A stretch of 22,067 nt of DNA. It comes from JBDRNO01 sp043811005. GTDB lineage: Bacteria > Bacteroidota > Bacteroidia > NORP154. The stretch lies in the NCBI GenBank assembly GCA_043811005.1, contig JBDRNO010000086.1, positions 1-22,067 of the forward strand, in the 5' to 3' direction. Of this stretch, positions 1-7,503 are shown piece after piece. A program made the position numbers and the translations under genes. The notes beneath the pieces were generated by a model. It was not told the DNA's origin, ran no database searches, and saw only the letters and a program-made list of their open reading frames with translations. Position 1 is the first letter of the stretch; the number at the start of each line of letters is the position of its first letter.

Positions 1-17
1 CATGTTCACATTAAACT

Positions 18-224
18 TTATCCATTGCATGGACTAGATGAAAAATTCAAAGAAATCTGGGCACAAAAAAGAATATATTTCAAAAGATACAAAGGATATA
101 TCTCAACACAACTTGGCCCTGAAAAAACATACGCAAGAAACCATTCATTACATAATACACCAATAAAAATTAGTGTAATGCCAAGAATAGTTAAACCTGG
201 TTTTTCTTTGGTTATGCTTTTCAT
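18..224 (-). CDS. possible small membrane protein or truncated membrane-protein N-terminus
   Basis: The ATG lies two bases after the stop of the SGNH-like gene, as in a translationally coupled operon. The predicted 68-residue product begins with a basic N-terminus (MKSITKEK) and one convincing membrane segment at about residues 10-33, followed by a second, weaker hydrophobic stretch at about 45-57. The first half looks like the N-terminus of a bacterial inner-membrane protein; the last 15 residues (ending SSSPCNG) look less natural. The frame may therefore be a gene shortened by frameshift or truncation near the window edge, or a chance ORF. I do not recognise a family. An open frame on the opposite strand covers the same bases and is the competing interpretation. 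Confidence 0.35.
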   Translation of the reverse strand: MKSITKEKPGLTILGITLIFIGVLCNEWFLAYVFSGPSCVEIYPLYLLKYILFCAQISLNFSSSPCNG

Positions 225-226
225 GA

Positions 227-1537
227 TTATTTCTTGTTAGGTATATTCAATAATAAAGCAATATAATCCGCTGTTAATTCATTGCCCTTAGGATTAAAAT
301 GAGTATCCGTAAACCAATAAATTGGAATCTTTTCTTTAAAATATACTTCCTTTGATTGTTCAATTAAATATGATTTGGTATCAAAAAACTCAATATTGTT
401 CGAAGATGCTAATTCCTTGATAGCTTTACTAAAACCGGATGATCCGGTGGTGGATGTCCAGGGCGGACTATCATACAATACCCATTCATAAACTTCTTCC
501 TTTGAAGGTAGTAATACAATCCATAGATCAATATTTTTCTGGCAAACAAGCTCATTCATGTATTCAAATGTTCCTTTTAAACAATTATGGTTAAAATGTG
601 TTACAACGTTACCATAAGGTCTTAAAGCCAAATTAATATAATCAGGATTAAATCCCATTTTACGTTTATTTAAAAAGGTTTCAATTCTTATTTCCGGAAT
701 TCTGAATTTTATATATTCGTATATGAAATTTGAGAACAATGCTCTTATCGGTGATTTATTACGAAAATCATAAAAGTCATCTCTTGCAAATTGCAATTTG
801 GTTGTCCATGAATAAAGCTCTTCAATATTCTGGATTGGACCGCAATACTCGGTTAGATCATTACCGCTAAATAACAGCCAAATAATTACGGTATTTGAAT
901 TTATCTTTATTCTATCCAGTTCATTTTTAAGGGTCATATATTGAGCCCATGGTCCGGTACCGGAAACCGACAAATTATATGTTGTCAACCCATATTTGTT
1001 AATTAAAAATGCGGGAATTGTCACTTCATCATCAACACTCCCAAACCCAAACGAATCACCTAGAATTATTATATCAAATCCCTTTCTGGGATAAGACACT
1101 TTGTTCCTGAAACCGAAAGAATCTGTTGTAACTGAAAAAAAAAACGGCTTACACCATCCTGTGTCTATTTCTGAATCCGGAATTTCATCATAACAGTCTT
1201 TTCTTGTATGTTGGGATTTATTAAGCGGTTTGTATTTTCTGACGCGAGGAATATCTGTGTTTTGAAATATTGTTTTGTGTCTAATTTGATAAATCCTGCT
1301 TAAATTTATGAAAATATCAGCTATTGATATAAAAATCAAAAAAAAAGCTATAACAATTAACAAATTTCCTGTTTTAATTAAATGCTTTTTGCTTACAAAA
1401 GCGATAAATGCTATCAGGCAAATACAGAATATTATGTAAGAAGTAATGATCTTTCCATGTGCCAATCCCGAAAATAAAGGAAATATAAGTGCAATTATAA
1501 GTATGGAGAGAAGAATGCTTCTTCTGTTTTTTATCAT
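227..1537 (-). CDS. membrane-anchored SGNH/GDSL-hydrolase-like protein
   Basis: The 436-residue protein has three N-terminal hydrophobic segments (about 8-26, 31-49 and 57-78) followed by a large extracytoplasmic domain. That domain carries the SGNH blocks in order: GDSFGFG at 160-166 (nucleophile Ser162), Gly in block II near 193-195, GND at 225-227, and DTHFNPKG at 411-418 supplying Asp411 and His413. This is the layout of SGNH enzymes such as DltD/AlgX-like and O-acetyl-transfer or esterase proteins that act on cell-surface polymers. The substrate cannot be read from sequence. It starts 8 bases after the alpha/beta hydrolase stop and is probably cotranscribed with it. ATG start; no strong ribosome binding site seen. 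Family assignment is solid, specific function is not. Confidence 0.8.
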   Translation of the reverse strand: MIKNRRSILLSILIIALIFPLFSGLAHGKIITSYIIFCICLIAFIAFVSKKHLIKTGNLLIVIAFFLIFISIADIFINLSRIYQIRHKTIFQNTDIPRVRKYKPLNKSQHTRKDCYDEIPDSEIDTGWCKPFFFSVTTDSFGFRNKVSYPRKGFDIIILGDSFGFGSVDDEVTIPAFLINKYGLTTYNLSVSGTGPWAQYMTLKNELDRIKINSNTVIIWLLFSGNDLTEYCGPIQNIEELYSWTTKLQFARDDFYDFRNKSPIRALFSNFIYEYIKFRIPEIRIETFLNKRKMGFNPDYINLALRPYGNVVTHFNHNCLKGTFEYMNELVCQKNIDLWIVLLPSKEEVYEWVLYDSPPWTSTTGSSGFSKAIKELASSNNIEFFDTKSYLIEQSKEVYFKEKIPIYWFTDTHFNPKGNELTADYIALLLNIPNKK

Positions 1538-1545
1538 GATTTTAT

Positions 1546-2367
1546 TTAATTAACAATACACTCCATCAAAGCTTCCGGCTGGTCCACATGCACCCAATGC
1601 CCGGCACCAAGTATGGTCTTTATCTCTGCCTTAGGGAAATTTTTCTTAATAAGCGCAAAATCTTCATTTAGTATAAAATCTGATCTTTCACCGCGAATGA
1701 ACAAAGCCGGTTGATAAAAAATGCCGCTATTTTCTATTGCTTTACCTGTCTCATCAATCTCTTTAATTATTACTTCCATATTACATCTCCAATCCAGTTT
1801 ACCATTACTATTCCAAAAAAGATTTTGCAACAAAAATTGCCTTGAAGCAGTATCCTTAACAATTAAAGATAAATGTTTATCCACTTCATATCTTGATTTA
1901 AATAAACTAAGATCAATTGTCCTTAACACATCTAAAACTTCCCACTGCCCTATGTGATAATACTTTGGAGATGCATCAATAACAATCAATTTATGAACCT
2001 TTTCAGGATGCTGAAGCACAAAGTTCATGGCAACCTTTCCTCCCATGGAATGGCCCATTATTACCGCTTTGTTAATAGAATGGTCATCTATAAATTCGCC
2101 CAGGTCATTGCTCATTAACTGGAAATTAAAATCATCACTATGTGGTGAACGGCCATGGTTCCTCAAGTCAATCAAATAAACCTCAAAACTTATAGTGGTT
2201 CCAGTGATGTCACCTGAATTGAGCCCTTCGTTTCTCAGGGTAAACTCCACCGAATCATGTCCTGCTAATTTTTTTCCAATTGAATTCCAATTAACCGAAG
2301 AGCCAAACAAACCGTGAATGATTATAATTGGGAGGCCTTTCCCATACCTTCTGTAATGTAATTTCAT
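1546..2367 (-). CDS. alpha/beta hydrolase (YbfF/ABHD11-like esterase)
   Basis: A 273-residue cytoplasmic alpha/beta hydrolase. HGLFGS at 18-23 provides the oxyanion-hole region, DLRNHGRSPHS at 67-77 is typical of the YbfF/ABHD11 esterase branch, GHSMGG at 105-110 holds nucleophile Ser107, GERSD at 226-230 holds the likely acid Asp230, and GAGHWVH at 254-260 holds His257. The cap region lies between about 135 and 200. Compared with typical members of about 250-260 residues, it has roughly 22 extra residues (about 38-60, Ser/Thr/Gly-rich) between the first helix and the strand before DLRNHG. The substrate is unknown; small acyl esters or thioesters are usual in this group. It is the first gene of the minus-strand group and is separated from pdxJ by a 284-base repeat-rich gap. 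Confidence 0.85.
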   Translation of the reverse strand: MKLHYRRYGKGLPIIIIHGLFGSSVNWNSIGKKLAGHDSVEFTLRNEGLNSGDITGTTISFEVYLIDLRNHGRSPHSDDFNFQLMSNDLGEFIDDHSINKAVIMGHSMGGKVAMNFVLQHPEKVHKLIVIDASPKYYHIGQWEVLDVLRTIDLSLFKSRYEVDKHLSLIVKDTASRQFLLQNLFWNSNGKLDWRCNMEVIIKEIDETGKAIENSGIFYQPALFIRGERSDFILNEDFALIKKNFPKAEIKTILGAGHWVHVDQPEALMECIVN

Positions 2368-2378
2368 AATTTATATTT

Positions 2379-2604
2379 CAGTTTATCGGGTATCAGATAT
2401 CGGTTTTCAGTTAATCGGTTTGTCGGGGTTTTTGTGTCGTCAGGTGTTTCCACCTGACGTGAACATTCCACCTGAGGCTTTTGTTGTCAGGTGGAAACAC
2501 CTGACAACTCATTATGTTAAACAAAGCATGTTTATCTGAATATCTAAAAATCCGGTAACCCGAAAACCTGATAACTGACAACTGAAACCTGATAAACTGA
2601 ATAT
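2379..2604. repeat. nested inverted-repeat element (REP/MITE-like)
   Basis: The gap between pdxJ and the hydrolase gene holds two hairpins built on the same word. At 2438-2459, CGTCAGGTG and CACCTGACG flank a TTTC loop. At 2483-2508, GTTGTCAGGTG and CACCTGACAAC flank a GAAA loop, an 11-bp perfect stem. The 20-base cores 2439-2458 and 2486-2505 are exact reverse complements, so the two can also pair with each other. A partial third copy (CCACCTGAGG) lies at 2469-2477. Outer, imperfect arms rich in ATCAG/TATCGG (2379-2426) and CTGATAA/ACTGA (2552-2604) are inverted relative to each other. A further piece of the outer arm occurs at the right end of the window. No coding capacity. Confidence 0.8.
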
Positions 2605-2651
2605 CCTGCTAAAACCTGAAATACCGAAAATTCCAGATCTTACAAAATAAA

Positions 2652-3365
2652 CTACTTCAACTGTTTTAAATATAATTGAATGGTTTTCTCCAACCCATAG
2701 TACAAAGCATCTGAGATTAGGGCATGACCGATTGATACCTCCAATAATCCCGGGATGTTCCGGGCAAAGTAGCTTAAATTATCCAAATTTAGATCATGTC
2801 CTGCATTTAAACCCAGTCCAATATCATTAGCGCATTTTGCTGCATTTATAAAATGTTGTATCGCTTTTTCCCTGTTTTGGCTATAATCCTTTGCATAATC
2901 CTCGGTGTATAGTTCTATCCTGTCAGTGCCTGTTTTTACAGCATTTTTAATATGATCAAGATTTGTCTCAATAAATATAGAAGTTCTAATTCCCTTGCCC
3001 TTCAACTCAGAAATGATCTCTTTTAAAAAACTCTCATTCTTGATTGTATCCCATCCCGAATTGGAAGTCAAAACACCTGGCGGATCAGGTACTAATGTAA
3101 CCTGGGTTGGCTGAATTTTTAACACTAAATCCATAATTTTTCGTGATGGATAGCCCTCAATATTAAATTCGGTTTTAATTAAGGGTTTTAGATCAATGAC
3201 ATCCTGGTAACTGATATGCCTTTCATCAGGACGGGGATGAACTGTGATCCCTTGAGCGCCAAACCTTTCACAATCAACGGCTGCTTTTAATACATCCGGC
3301 AGGTTACCTCCCCTCGCATTGCGTAAAGTGGCAATTTTGTTGATGTTTACACTTAATCTTGTCAT
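2652..3365 (-). CDS. pdxJ: pyridoxine 5'-phosphate synthase
   Basis: Cytoplasmic enzyme that condenses 1-deoxy-D-xylulose 5-phosphate with 3-amino-2-oxopropyl phosphate to give pyridoxine 5'-phosphate, the last ring-forming step of DXP-dependent vitamin B6 synthesis. The 237-residue length is normal. Family signatures are present along the whole TIM barrel: LSVNINKIATLRNARG at 4-19, VHPRPDERHI at 42-51 (including the catalytic-loop His43), the EGYP segment at 70-73 with Glu70, TLVPD at 90-94, IELYTE near 150, GLNAGHDLN near 184-193 and the phosphate-binding EVSIGHALI near the C-terminus. It is transcribed divergently from the CBS gene; a candidate -7 box lies about 48 bases upstream. No sign of damage. 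Confidence 0.96.
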   Translation of the reverse strand: MTRLSVNINKIATLRNARGGNLPDVLKAAVDCERFGAQGITVHPRPDERHISYQDVIDLKPLIKTEFNIEGYPSRKIMDLVLKIQPTQVTLVPDPPGVLTSNSGWDTIKNESFLKEIISELKGKGIRTSIFIETNLDHIKNAVKTGTDRIELYTEDYAKDYSQNREKAIQHFINAAKCANDIGLGLNAGHDLNLDNLSYFARNIPGLLEVSIGHALISDALYYGLEKTIQLYLKQLK

Positions 3366-3412
3366 GGTGTTAATTTTATAGTGTTAAAAAAATCGATATG
3401 TTCTTTTTTTTG

Positions 3413-3420
3413 CAAATCTA
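3413..3420 (-). promoter_or_regulatory. candidate -7 box for pdxJ
   Basis: On the minus strand this reads TAGATTTG, an exact match to the Bacteroidota -7 consensus TAnnTTTG, 48 bases before the pdxJ ATG. A well-spaced -33 TTTG was not found; the nearest is about 25 bases upstream. Confidence 0.4.
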
Positions 3421-3552
3421 AAAATTAGTACGTTTGCATCTAAAACAAACTTAATTAGTAACATAAAATTATTAAATAACGTATAATAAGAACATAACTT
3501 TACAAATTGATTGATAATAAAATTACTATAAAAAAGGAAAAATAATACCGTT

Positions 3553-3647
3553 GCTGGTAACTGGTGGCTTGTAGTAATTACTACACACTTTTATTATCAA
3601 AAAAAGCCAGAAACCAGTAACCAGCAGCTGATTATTAAATGCAAAAA
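3553..3647. repeat. hairpin leader element upstream of the CBS gene
   Basis: Left arm GCTGGTAACTGGTGGCTT (3553-3570) pairs imperfectly with AAGCCA..ACCAGTAACCAGC (3604-3625), one arm having a short bulge. Inside the loop is a perfect 14-base palindrome GTAGTAATTACTAC (3571-3584). The right arm is followed by CTGATTATTAAATG (3628-3641), which is identical to a segment in the leader of the radical SAM gene at 18462-18475. The rest of the 336-base gap 3366-3701 is AT-rich and non-coding, with a weak -7-like TAACTTTA at 3495-3502. Confidence 0.75.
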
Positions 3648-3701
3648 GTTGAATGTAACAATAACTTTTTTGAAAGCATTGAAAATCTGATACTATAAGA
3701 C

Positions 3702-4364
3702 ATGATAGCGAGAGACCTGATAACCGATACAATACCACCACTAAAGATCACTGACACAGGGGTTAAGGCATTGGGCTGGATGGATGAATTCAAGGTTCAT
3801 CATTTGCCGATAGTCAACAATACCGAATTCATCGGTCTTATTTCCGACAGTGACATCCTGGACATGAACACGCCTGAAAAGCCATTGGGAAAACTCAAGT
3901 TGTCGTTGAAAAGACCTTTTGTCACGCACTTTCAACACATTTATGAAATAATAAAATTGATTGCTTCATTGAAGCTAAGTCTTGTGCCTGTTTTGGATGA
4001 TAAACAGAACTTTTTGGGAATTATTCTTTTAAATCACCTTATTCAAAACTTTTCCAAAGTGGCTGCAATTCAAGAGGCAGGGGGACTGATCGTACTGGAA
4101 CTGAATATTAATGATTATACACTCTCTGAAATCGGACAAATAGTTGAATCAAATGATGCGAAAATTCTAAGCTCATATATTACTTCCCACTCAGATTCTA
4201 CCAAACTTGAGTTAACATTAAAAATTAATAAAACAAACCTATCTGATATATTACAAACATTTAACCGTTACAACTATATTGTTAAAGCGTCTTATCATCA
4301 ATCCGAGTTTGCCGAAGATCTCAAGGACCGGCTTGAATTTTTTATGAATTATATTAACATTTGA
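3702..4364 (+). CDS. CBS-domain protein with ACT-like C-terminus
   Basis: A 220-residue cytoplasmic protein. The first 120 residues form a CBS pair: HLPIVNN..FIGLISDSDIL at 34-53 for the first CBS motif and LVPVLDD..FLGIILL at 94-110 for the second. Residues about 127-200 (IVLELNINDYTLSEIGQIVESNDAKI...) have the alternating strand-helix pattern of an ACT domain. CBS pairs usually bind adenosyl ligands, and ACT domains bind small metabolites, so a sensing or regulatory role is likely; the ligand is not known. It sits directly before nadK on the same strand, a pairing I associate with Bacteroidota genomes, which suggests a link to nucleotide or NAD metabolism. ATG start; leader shares homology with another gene's leader in this window. 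Confidence 0.8.
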   Translation: MIARDLITDTIPPLKITDTGVKALGWMDEFKVHHLPIVNNTEFIGLISDSDILDMNTPEKPLGKLKLSLKRPFVTHFQHIYEIIKLIASLKLSLVPVLDDKQNFLGIILLNHLIQNFSKVAAIQEAGGLIVLELNINDYTLSEIGQIVESNDAKILSSYITSHSDSTKLELTLKINKTNLSDILQTFNRYNYIVKASYHQSEFAEDLKDRLEFFMNYINI

Positions 4365-4386
4365 TATATTGGGGAATTAGTGAATA

Positions 4387-4484
4387 CGATGCTAATATAC
4401 GAATGAATACTAATAATACTAATGTTCATCGCTGTCTATTTGCCGTTATTCGTATAATTAGTATGAATTAGTATATTAGCATCG
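4387..4484. repeat. long imperfect inverted repeat between the CBS gene and nadK
   Basis: Perfect 14-base outer arms, CGATGCTAATATAC (4387-4400) and GTATATTAGCATCG (4471-4484), enclose further imperfectly complementary segments rich in ATTAGTAT (4401-4424 versus about 4449-4470), giving a stem of more than 30 bp with a loop near 4425-4448. No coding capacity. Its position inside a probable operon means it would be transcribed and could fold. Confidence 0.75.
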
Positions 4485-4531
4485 GAATATTGGCATCGGG
4501 TATAATTATTAACCAATAAACAAATCAACAA

Positions 4532-5479
4532 ATGAACATTGCGATCTACGGAAAAGTTATTAGTAGCAGTGATTTGATTTATATTAAGCAACTTTTAAGA
4601 AAACTTGATGAAGTCAAAGCTAAACTATCCATATACAAACCTTTTTTCGATTTTTTATCCTCAAAAATTAAAATTCATTCCTCTACACCTACTTTTACAA
4701 AATTTGATGAAAATTTTTTCACAAGATCTGATACGAAAAAAACCGGACAATCGAAGCAGTCGGGGCAAACATCCAAAGATGCAAACCAAAAACCAGATTT
4801 TCTATTCAGTATTGGAGGTGATGGCACTCTCCTCGATACAATTACTTTAGTTAGGGATTCGGGTATTCCCATTGTGGGAATCAATACCGGGCGATTGGGA
4901 TTTCTTTCCAGCATTTCAAAAGAAAATCTGGAATTCGCTGTTGACGAAATCAAAAATGGCAATTTCACGCTCGACAAAAGAACCCTTCTTCGGCTCAAAA
5001 CCGATAATAACCTGTTTGGTGATTTTAATTATGCCCTTAATGAACTTACTATTCATAAACAAGATTCTTCTTCAATGATTATCATCAGGGTTTATGTGAA
5101 TGAAGAATATCTTAACTCCTACTGGGCTGATGGTTTAATCGTTGCTACTTCCACTGGCTCTACTGCTTATTCGTTGAGTTGTGGTGGTCCCATTATTACC
5201 CCGGATTCCGGAAATTTCATCATAAATCCTGTTGCCCCGCATAATCTGAATGTTCGTCCTATTGTTATCCCTGATAATAATGTAATAAAATTAAAAGTTG
5301 AAGGAAGACATGAAAGGTTTTTGGTATCGCTTGATTCCCGTTCTGAAACAATTGATTCATCAACAGAACTTTTAGTTTGTAAAGAAATCTTCAAAATTAA
5401 CCTGTTGCGATTACATAATCAAAATTTCTTAACCACACTTAGAAATAAATTAATGTGGGGATTAGATATAAGAATTTAA
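4532..5479 (+). CDS. nadK: NAD kinase
   Basis: Phosphorylates NAD+ to NADP+ using ATP or polyphosphate (EC 2.7.1.23), the sole entry into the NADP pool in most bacteria. Diagnostic motifs: FSIGGDGTLL at 92-101 with the catalytic Asp of GGDGT, GINTGRLGFLSSI at 116-128, NELTIHK at 170-176, the WADGLIVATSTGSTAYSLSCGGP block at 198-220 and the PDSG...NPVAPHNLNVRPIVIPD block at 224-248. At 315 residues it is somewhat longer than the usual 290 or so; the excess is a low-complexity Ser/Thr/Lys/Gln/Gly stretch at about 63-88 just before the GGDGT strand. It follows the CBS gene after a 167-base gap carrying a hairpin repeat. Confidence 0.97.
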   Translation: MNIAIYGKVISSSDLIYIKQLLRKLDEVKAKLSIYKPFFDFLSSKIKIHSSTPTFTKFDENFFTRSDTKKTGQSKQSGQTSKDANQKPDFLFSIGGDGTLLDTITLVRDSGIPIVGINTGRLGFLSSISKENLEFAVDEIKNGNFTLDKRTLLRLKTDNNLFGDFNYALNELTIHKQDSSSMIIIRVYVNEEYLNSYWADGLIVATSTGSTAYSLSCGGPIITPDSGNFIINPVAPHNLNVRPIVIPDNNVIKLKVEGRHERFLVSLDSRSETIDSSTELLVCKEIFKINLLRLHNQNFLTTLRNKLMWGLDIRI

Positions 5480-5626
5480 GGGACTACGTTAATTTCAATA
5501 CAGAGCTTTAACTATACTTTACACTGGATAAATTATTGCATTTTTAGTATAAAAGTCCATCGGTGACATTAATAAATATGTAACAAGTTTAAATCTATTA
5601 CGTTTAATGAAAAAGAAATGAAGAAG

Positions 5627-5658
5627 TTTGAGTATATTTATTCATTTTTATAACTTTG
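5627..5658 (+). promoter_or_regulatory. Bacteroidota-type promoter for the barrel-uppS operon
   Basis: TTTG at 5627-5630, a 20-base spacer, then TAACTTTG at 5651-5658. This matches the -33 TTTG / -7 TAnnTTTG pattern with near-ideal spacing, 32 bases upstream of the first barrel gene. It is the best promoter match in the window. Confidence 0.65.
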
Positions 5659-5690
5659 TATGCTCTTATGATATATAAAATATTACAATT

Positions 5691-6602
5691 GTGAATAAAA
5701 AAATAGTATTTCTTCTGCTAATATTACTAATCCCGCTTTTATCTTCAGCTCAAAGATGGAAGCGCATGCGTTATGAATTCGCCTTTGGATTGGGCGCCAG
5801 TAATTTCCTTGGAGAATTGGGAGGCGCTGACCAGATAGGGACAGACTACTTTAGGGACATTGAAATTTCCATGACCAGACCTGTGTTAAGTGTCGGAGTA
5901 CGTTATAAAATAAACAAATGGCTTGCAGGCAAAACCAATCTGACTTATGCAAGAATTTCGGGTAATGACAAACTAACAACTGAAGAGAGCAGAAACTATA
6001 GAAACCTGAGCTTTAGAAGTGACATTATTGAATTTTCAGTACAGATTGAACCTGCTGTTATAAAAGAACAAGCCGGTCACAGATACCGTTTAAAAGGAGT
6101 AAAAGGAAGAAAGTGGAAGATGGTAAATACTTACCCGTTTATTGGAGTTGCAGTTTTCTATTTTAATCCTAAGGCAGATTATCAGGGGAAATGGCATTCA
6201 CTCAGACCACTTTGTACTGAAGGTCAGGGATTTTTCCCAACAAGAAAAAAGTATTCTCTCATACAAATATCCGTACCTGTCGGTATCGGATTCAAATACG
6301 GCTATAACAGAAGGTGGGGTGTTAGCCTGGAATACGGGATACGAAAAACATTTACCGATTATATTGATGATGTCAGTACTACTTATATTAGCGAGCAGTA
6401 TTTTTATACTGAATTTGACGAAGAAAAGAGCAACCTTGCAGCCGCGCTTGCTGACCAGTCTGATGATTCAAAACCTCAGAAGACTGCTGCCGGTCAACAA
6501 AGAGGAGATCCTTCCGATAATGATTCCTACATGTTTGCAATATTTTCACTGAATTATAAGTTTACATGGAAAAAGAGGAGAAGAAGTCGTCCTAAATTCT
6601 AA
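5691..6602 (+). CDS. PorG-like outer-membrane beta-barrel (DUF6089), copy 1
   Basis: A 303-residue exported protein: signal peptide at 1-20 ending SSAQ, then amphipathic beta-strand repeats of an outer-membrane barrel. Features of the DUF6089 family are clear: FGLGASNFLGELGG at 32-45, FIGVAVFYFNPKADY at 150-164, TDYIDDVSTTY at 222-232 and RGDPSDNDSYMF at 271-282. As I know the family, PorG of the type IX secretion system belongs here, and the gene lies next to uppS and bamA in this phylum. A role in type IX secretion is inferred from family and position. GTG is the start used: the upstream ATG at 5668 runs into a stop in another frame. A tandem paralogue follows after 13 bases. The C-terminus is unusually basic (KKRRRSRPKF). 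Confidence 0.8.
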   Translation: MNKKIVFLLLILLIPLLSSAQRWKRMRYEFAFGLGASNFLGELGGADQIGTDYFRDIEISMTRPVLSVGVRYKINKWLAGKTNLTYARISGNDKLTTEESRNYRNLSFRSDIIEFSVQIEPAVIKEQAGHRYRLKGVKGRKWKMVNTYPFIGVAVFYFNPKADYQGKWHSLRPLCTEGQGFFPTRKKYSLIQISVPVGIGFKYGYNRRWGVSLEYGIRKTFTDYIDDVSTTYISEQYFYTEFDEEKSNLAAALADQSDDSKPQKTAAGQQRGDPSDNDSYMFAIFSLNYKFTWKKRRRSRPKF

Positions 6603-6615
6603 TTTTTTCAATCCT

Positions 6616-7503
6616 TTGTTTTTAAAAAGAGTGCTCGTGAATTCAGTGAAAATTATATTAATAATAACAATTCATCTGATTACGTTTTCCGGCTTTTCAC
6701 AAAGCTCGGAAGTCGGACTGTTTTTAGGTTGTTCTTATTACTTAGGTGATTTCAACCCCAAAAAGCACTTTAATTTATGCAAACCTTCGGGGGGGATTAT
6801 TCATAGATACATTTTTAATTCTCATTTTGCCATTAAAAACAGCTTCCTTTACGGCACATTATATGGTGATGATTCAAAAACAAATAACATTTCACAATTA
6901 AAAAGAAACCTGCATTTTAAATCATCTATTCTGGATATCTCTACCCAACTGGAATTTAATTTTCTCCCTTTTGAAGAAAGCATCAGGGAATATTCTCTTT
7001 CCCATGAAAGCAAATATCTTTTTTCACCTTATGTTTTCATTGGCGTTTCCCTGTTTTCATTCAATCCTAAAGCTGAAGTGAATGATACATGGTACGAGCT
7101 GCAACCAATGGGAACAGAAGGGCAAGGGACTATTGCCTATTCATTTAAAAAGAAATACTCTTTAACCCAACTTGCCATCCCTATTGGCTGTGGAATAAAA
7201 TTCGATATTTCAAAAAAAGTAAACTTTGCCATTGAGTGGGGAATAAGATTTTCTTTCACTGATTATATTGATGATGTTAGCACAACTTATGCTGACCCTA
7301 TTTTGCTCAGGGCAGAGAGAGGACAAACAGCAGCGTTATTGTCCGACCGCTCATTGTACGACACTGAAAATTCATTAAGCAATGTAGACCGGCAAAGGGG
7401 AAATTCCAAAGATAATGACAAGTATTCGTTTGCAGGTGTGATGATTACATATAAACTTTTAAACAAATACAAAGAACAAAAATGTCCTATGAAAAATGAT
7501 TGA
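6616..7503 (+). CDS. PorG-like outer-membrane beta-barrel (DUF6089), copy 2
   Basis: Paralogue of the preceding gene, with the same landmarks in the same order: signal peptide ending GFSQ at about 29, FLGCSYYLGDF at 37-46, FIGVSLFSFNPKAE at 141-154, TEGQGT at 167-172, TDYIDDVSTTY at 215-225 and QRGNSKDNDKYSF near 255-270. The frame opens with TTG at 6616; GTG codons at 6631, 6637 and 6646 are plausible alternatives, and 6646 would give a compact signal peptide beginning MKIILII, so the start is uncertain. It overlaps uppS by 8 bases, which implies translational coupling. By position it corresponds to the DUF6089 gene usually found next to uppS; the copy before it may be the extra one, or vice versa. 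Confidence 0.78.
   Translation: MFLKRVLVNSVKIILIITIHLITFSGFSQSSEVGLFLGCSYYLGDFNPKKHFNLCKPSGGIIHRYIFNSHFAIKNSFLYGTLYGDDSKTNNISQLKRNLHFKSSILDISTQLEFNFLPFEESIREYSLSHESKYLFSPYVFIGVSLFSFNPKAEVNDTWYELQPMGTEGQGTIAYSFKKKYSLTQLAIPIGCGIKFDISKKVNFAIEWGIRFSFTDYIDDVSTTYADPILLRAERGQTAALLSDRSLYDTENSLSNVDRQRGNSKDNDKYSFAGVMITYKLLNKYKEQKCPMKND

Noticed and set aside
1..240. Open frame on the plus strand covering the window start, ending at a TAG at 238-240
   Set aside because: No recognisable motif; it would overlap the 3' end of the SGNH gene convergently, and the opposite-strand frame has better coding character. Cannot be excluded because it is open at the window edge.
2438..2508. CRISPR-like repeat pair
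   Set aside because: Only two copies, inverted rather than direct, no regular spacers and no cas genes.
4675..4998. 107-codon minus-strand ORF within nadK
   Set aside because: Antisense shadow of a well-supported NAD kinase gene; product has no family character.
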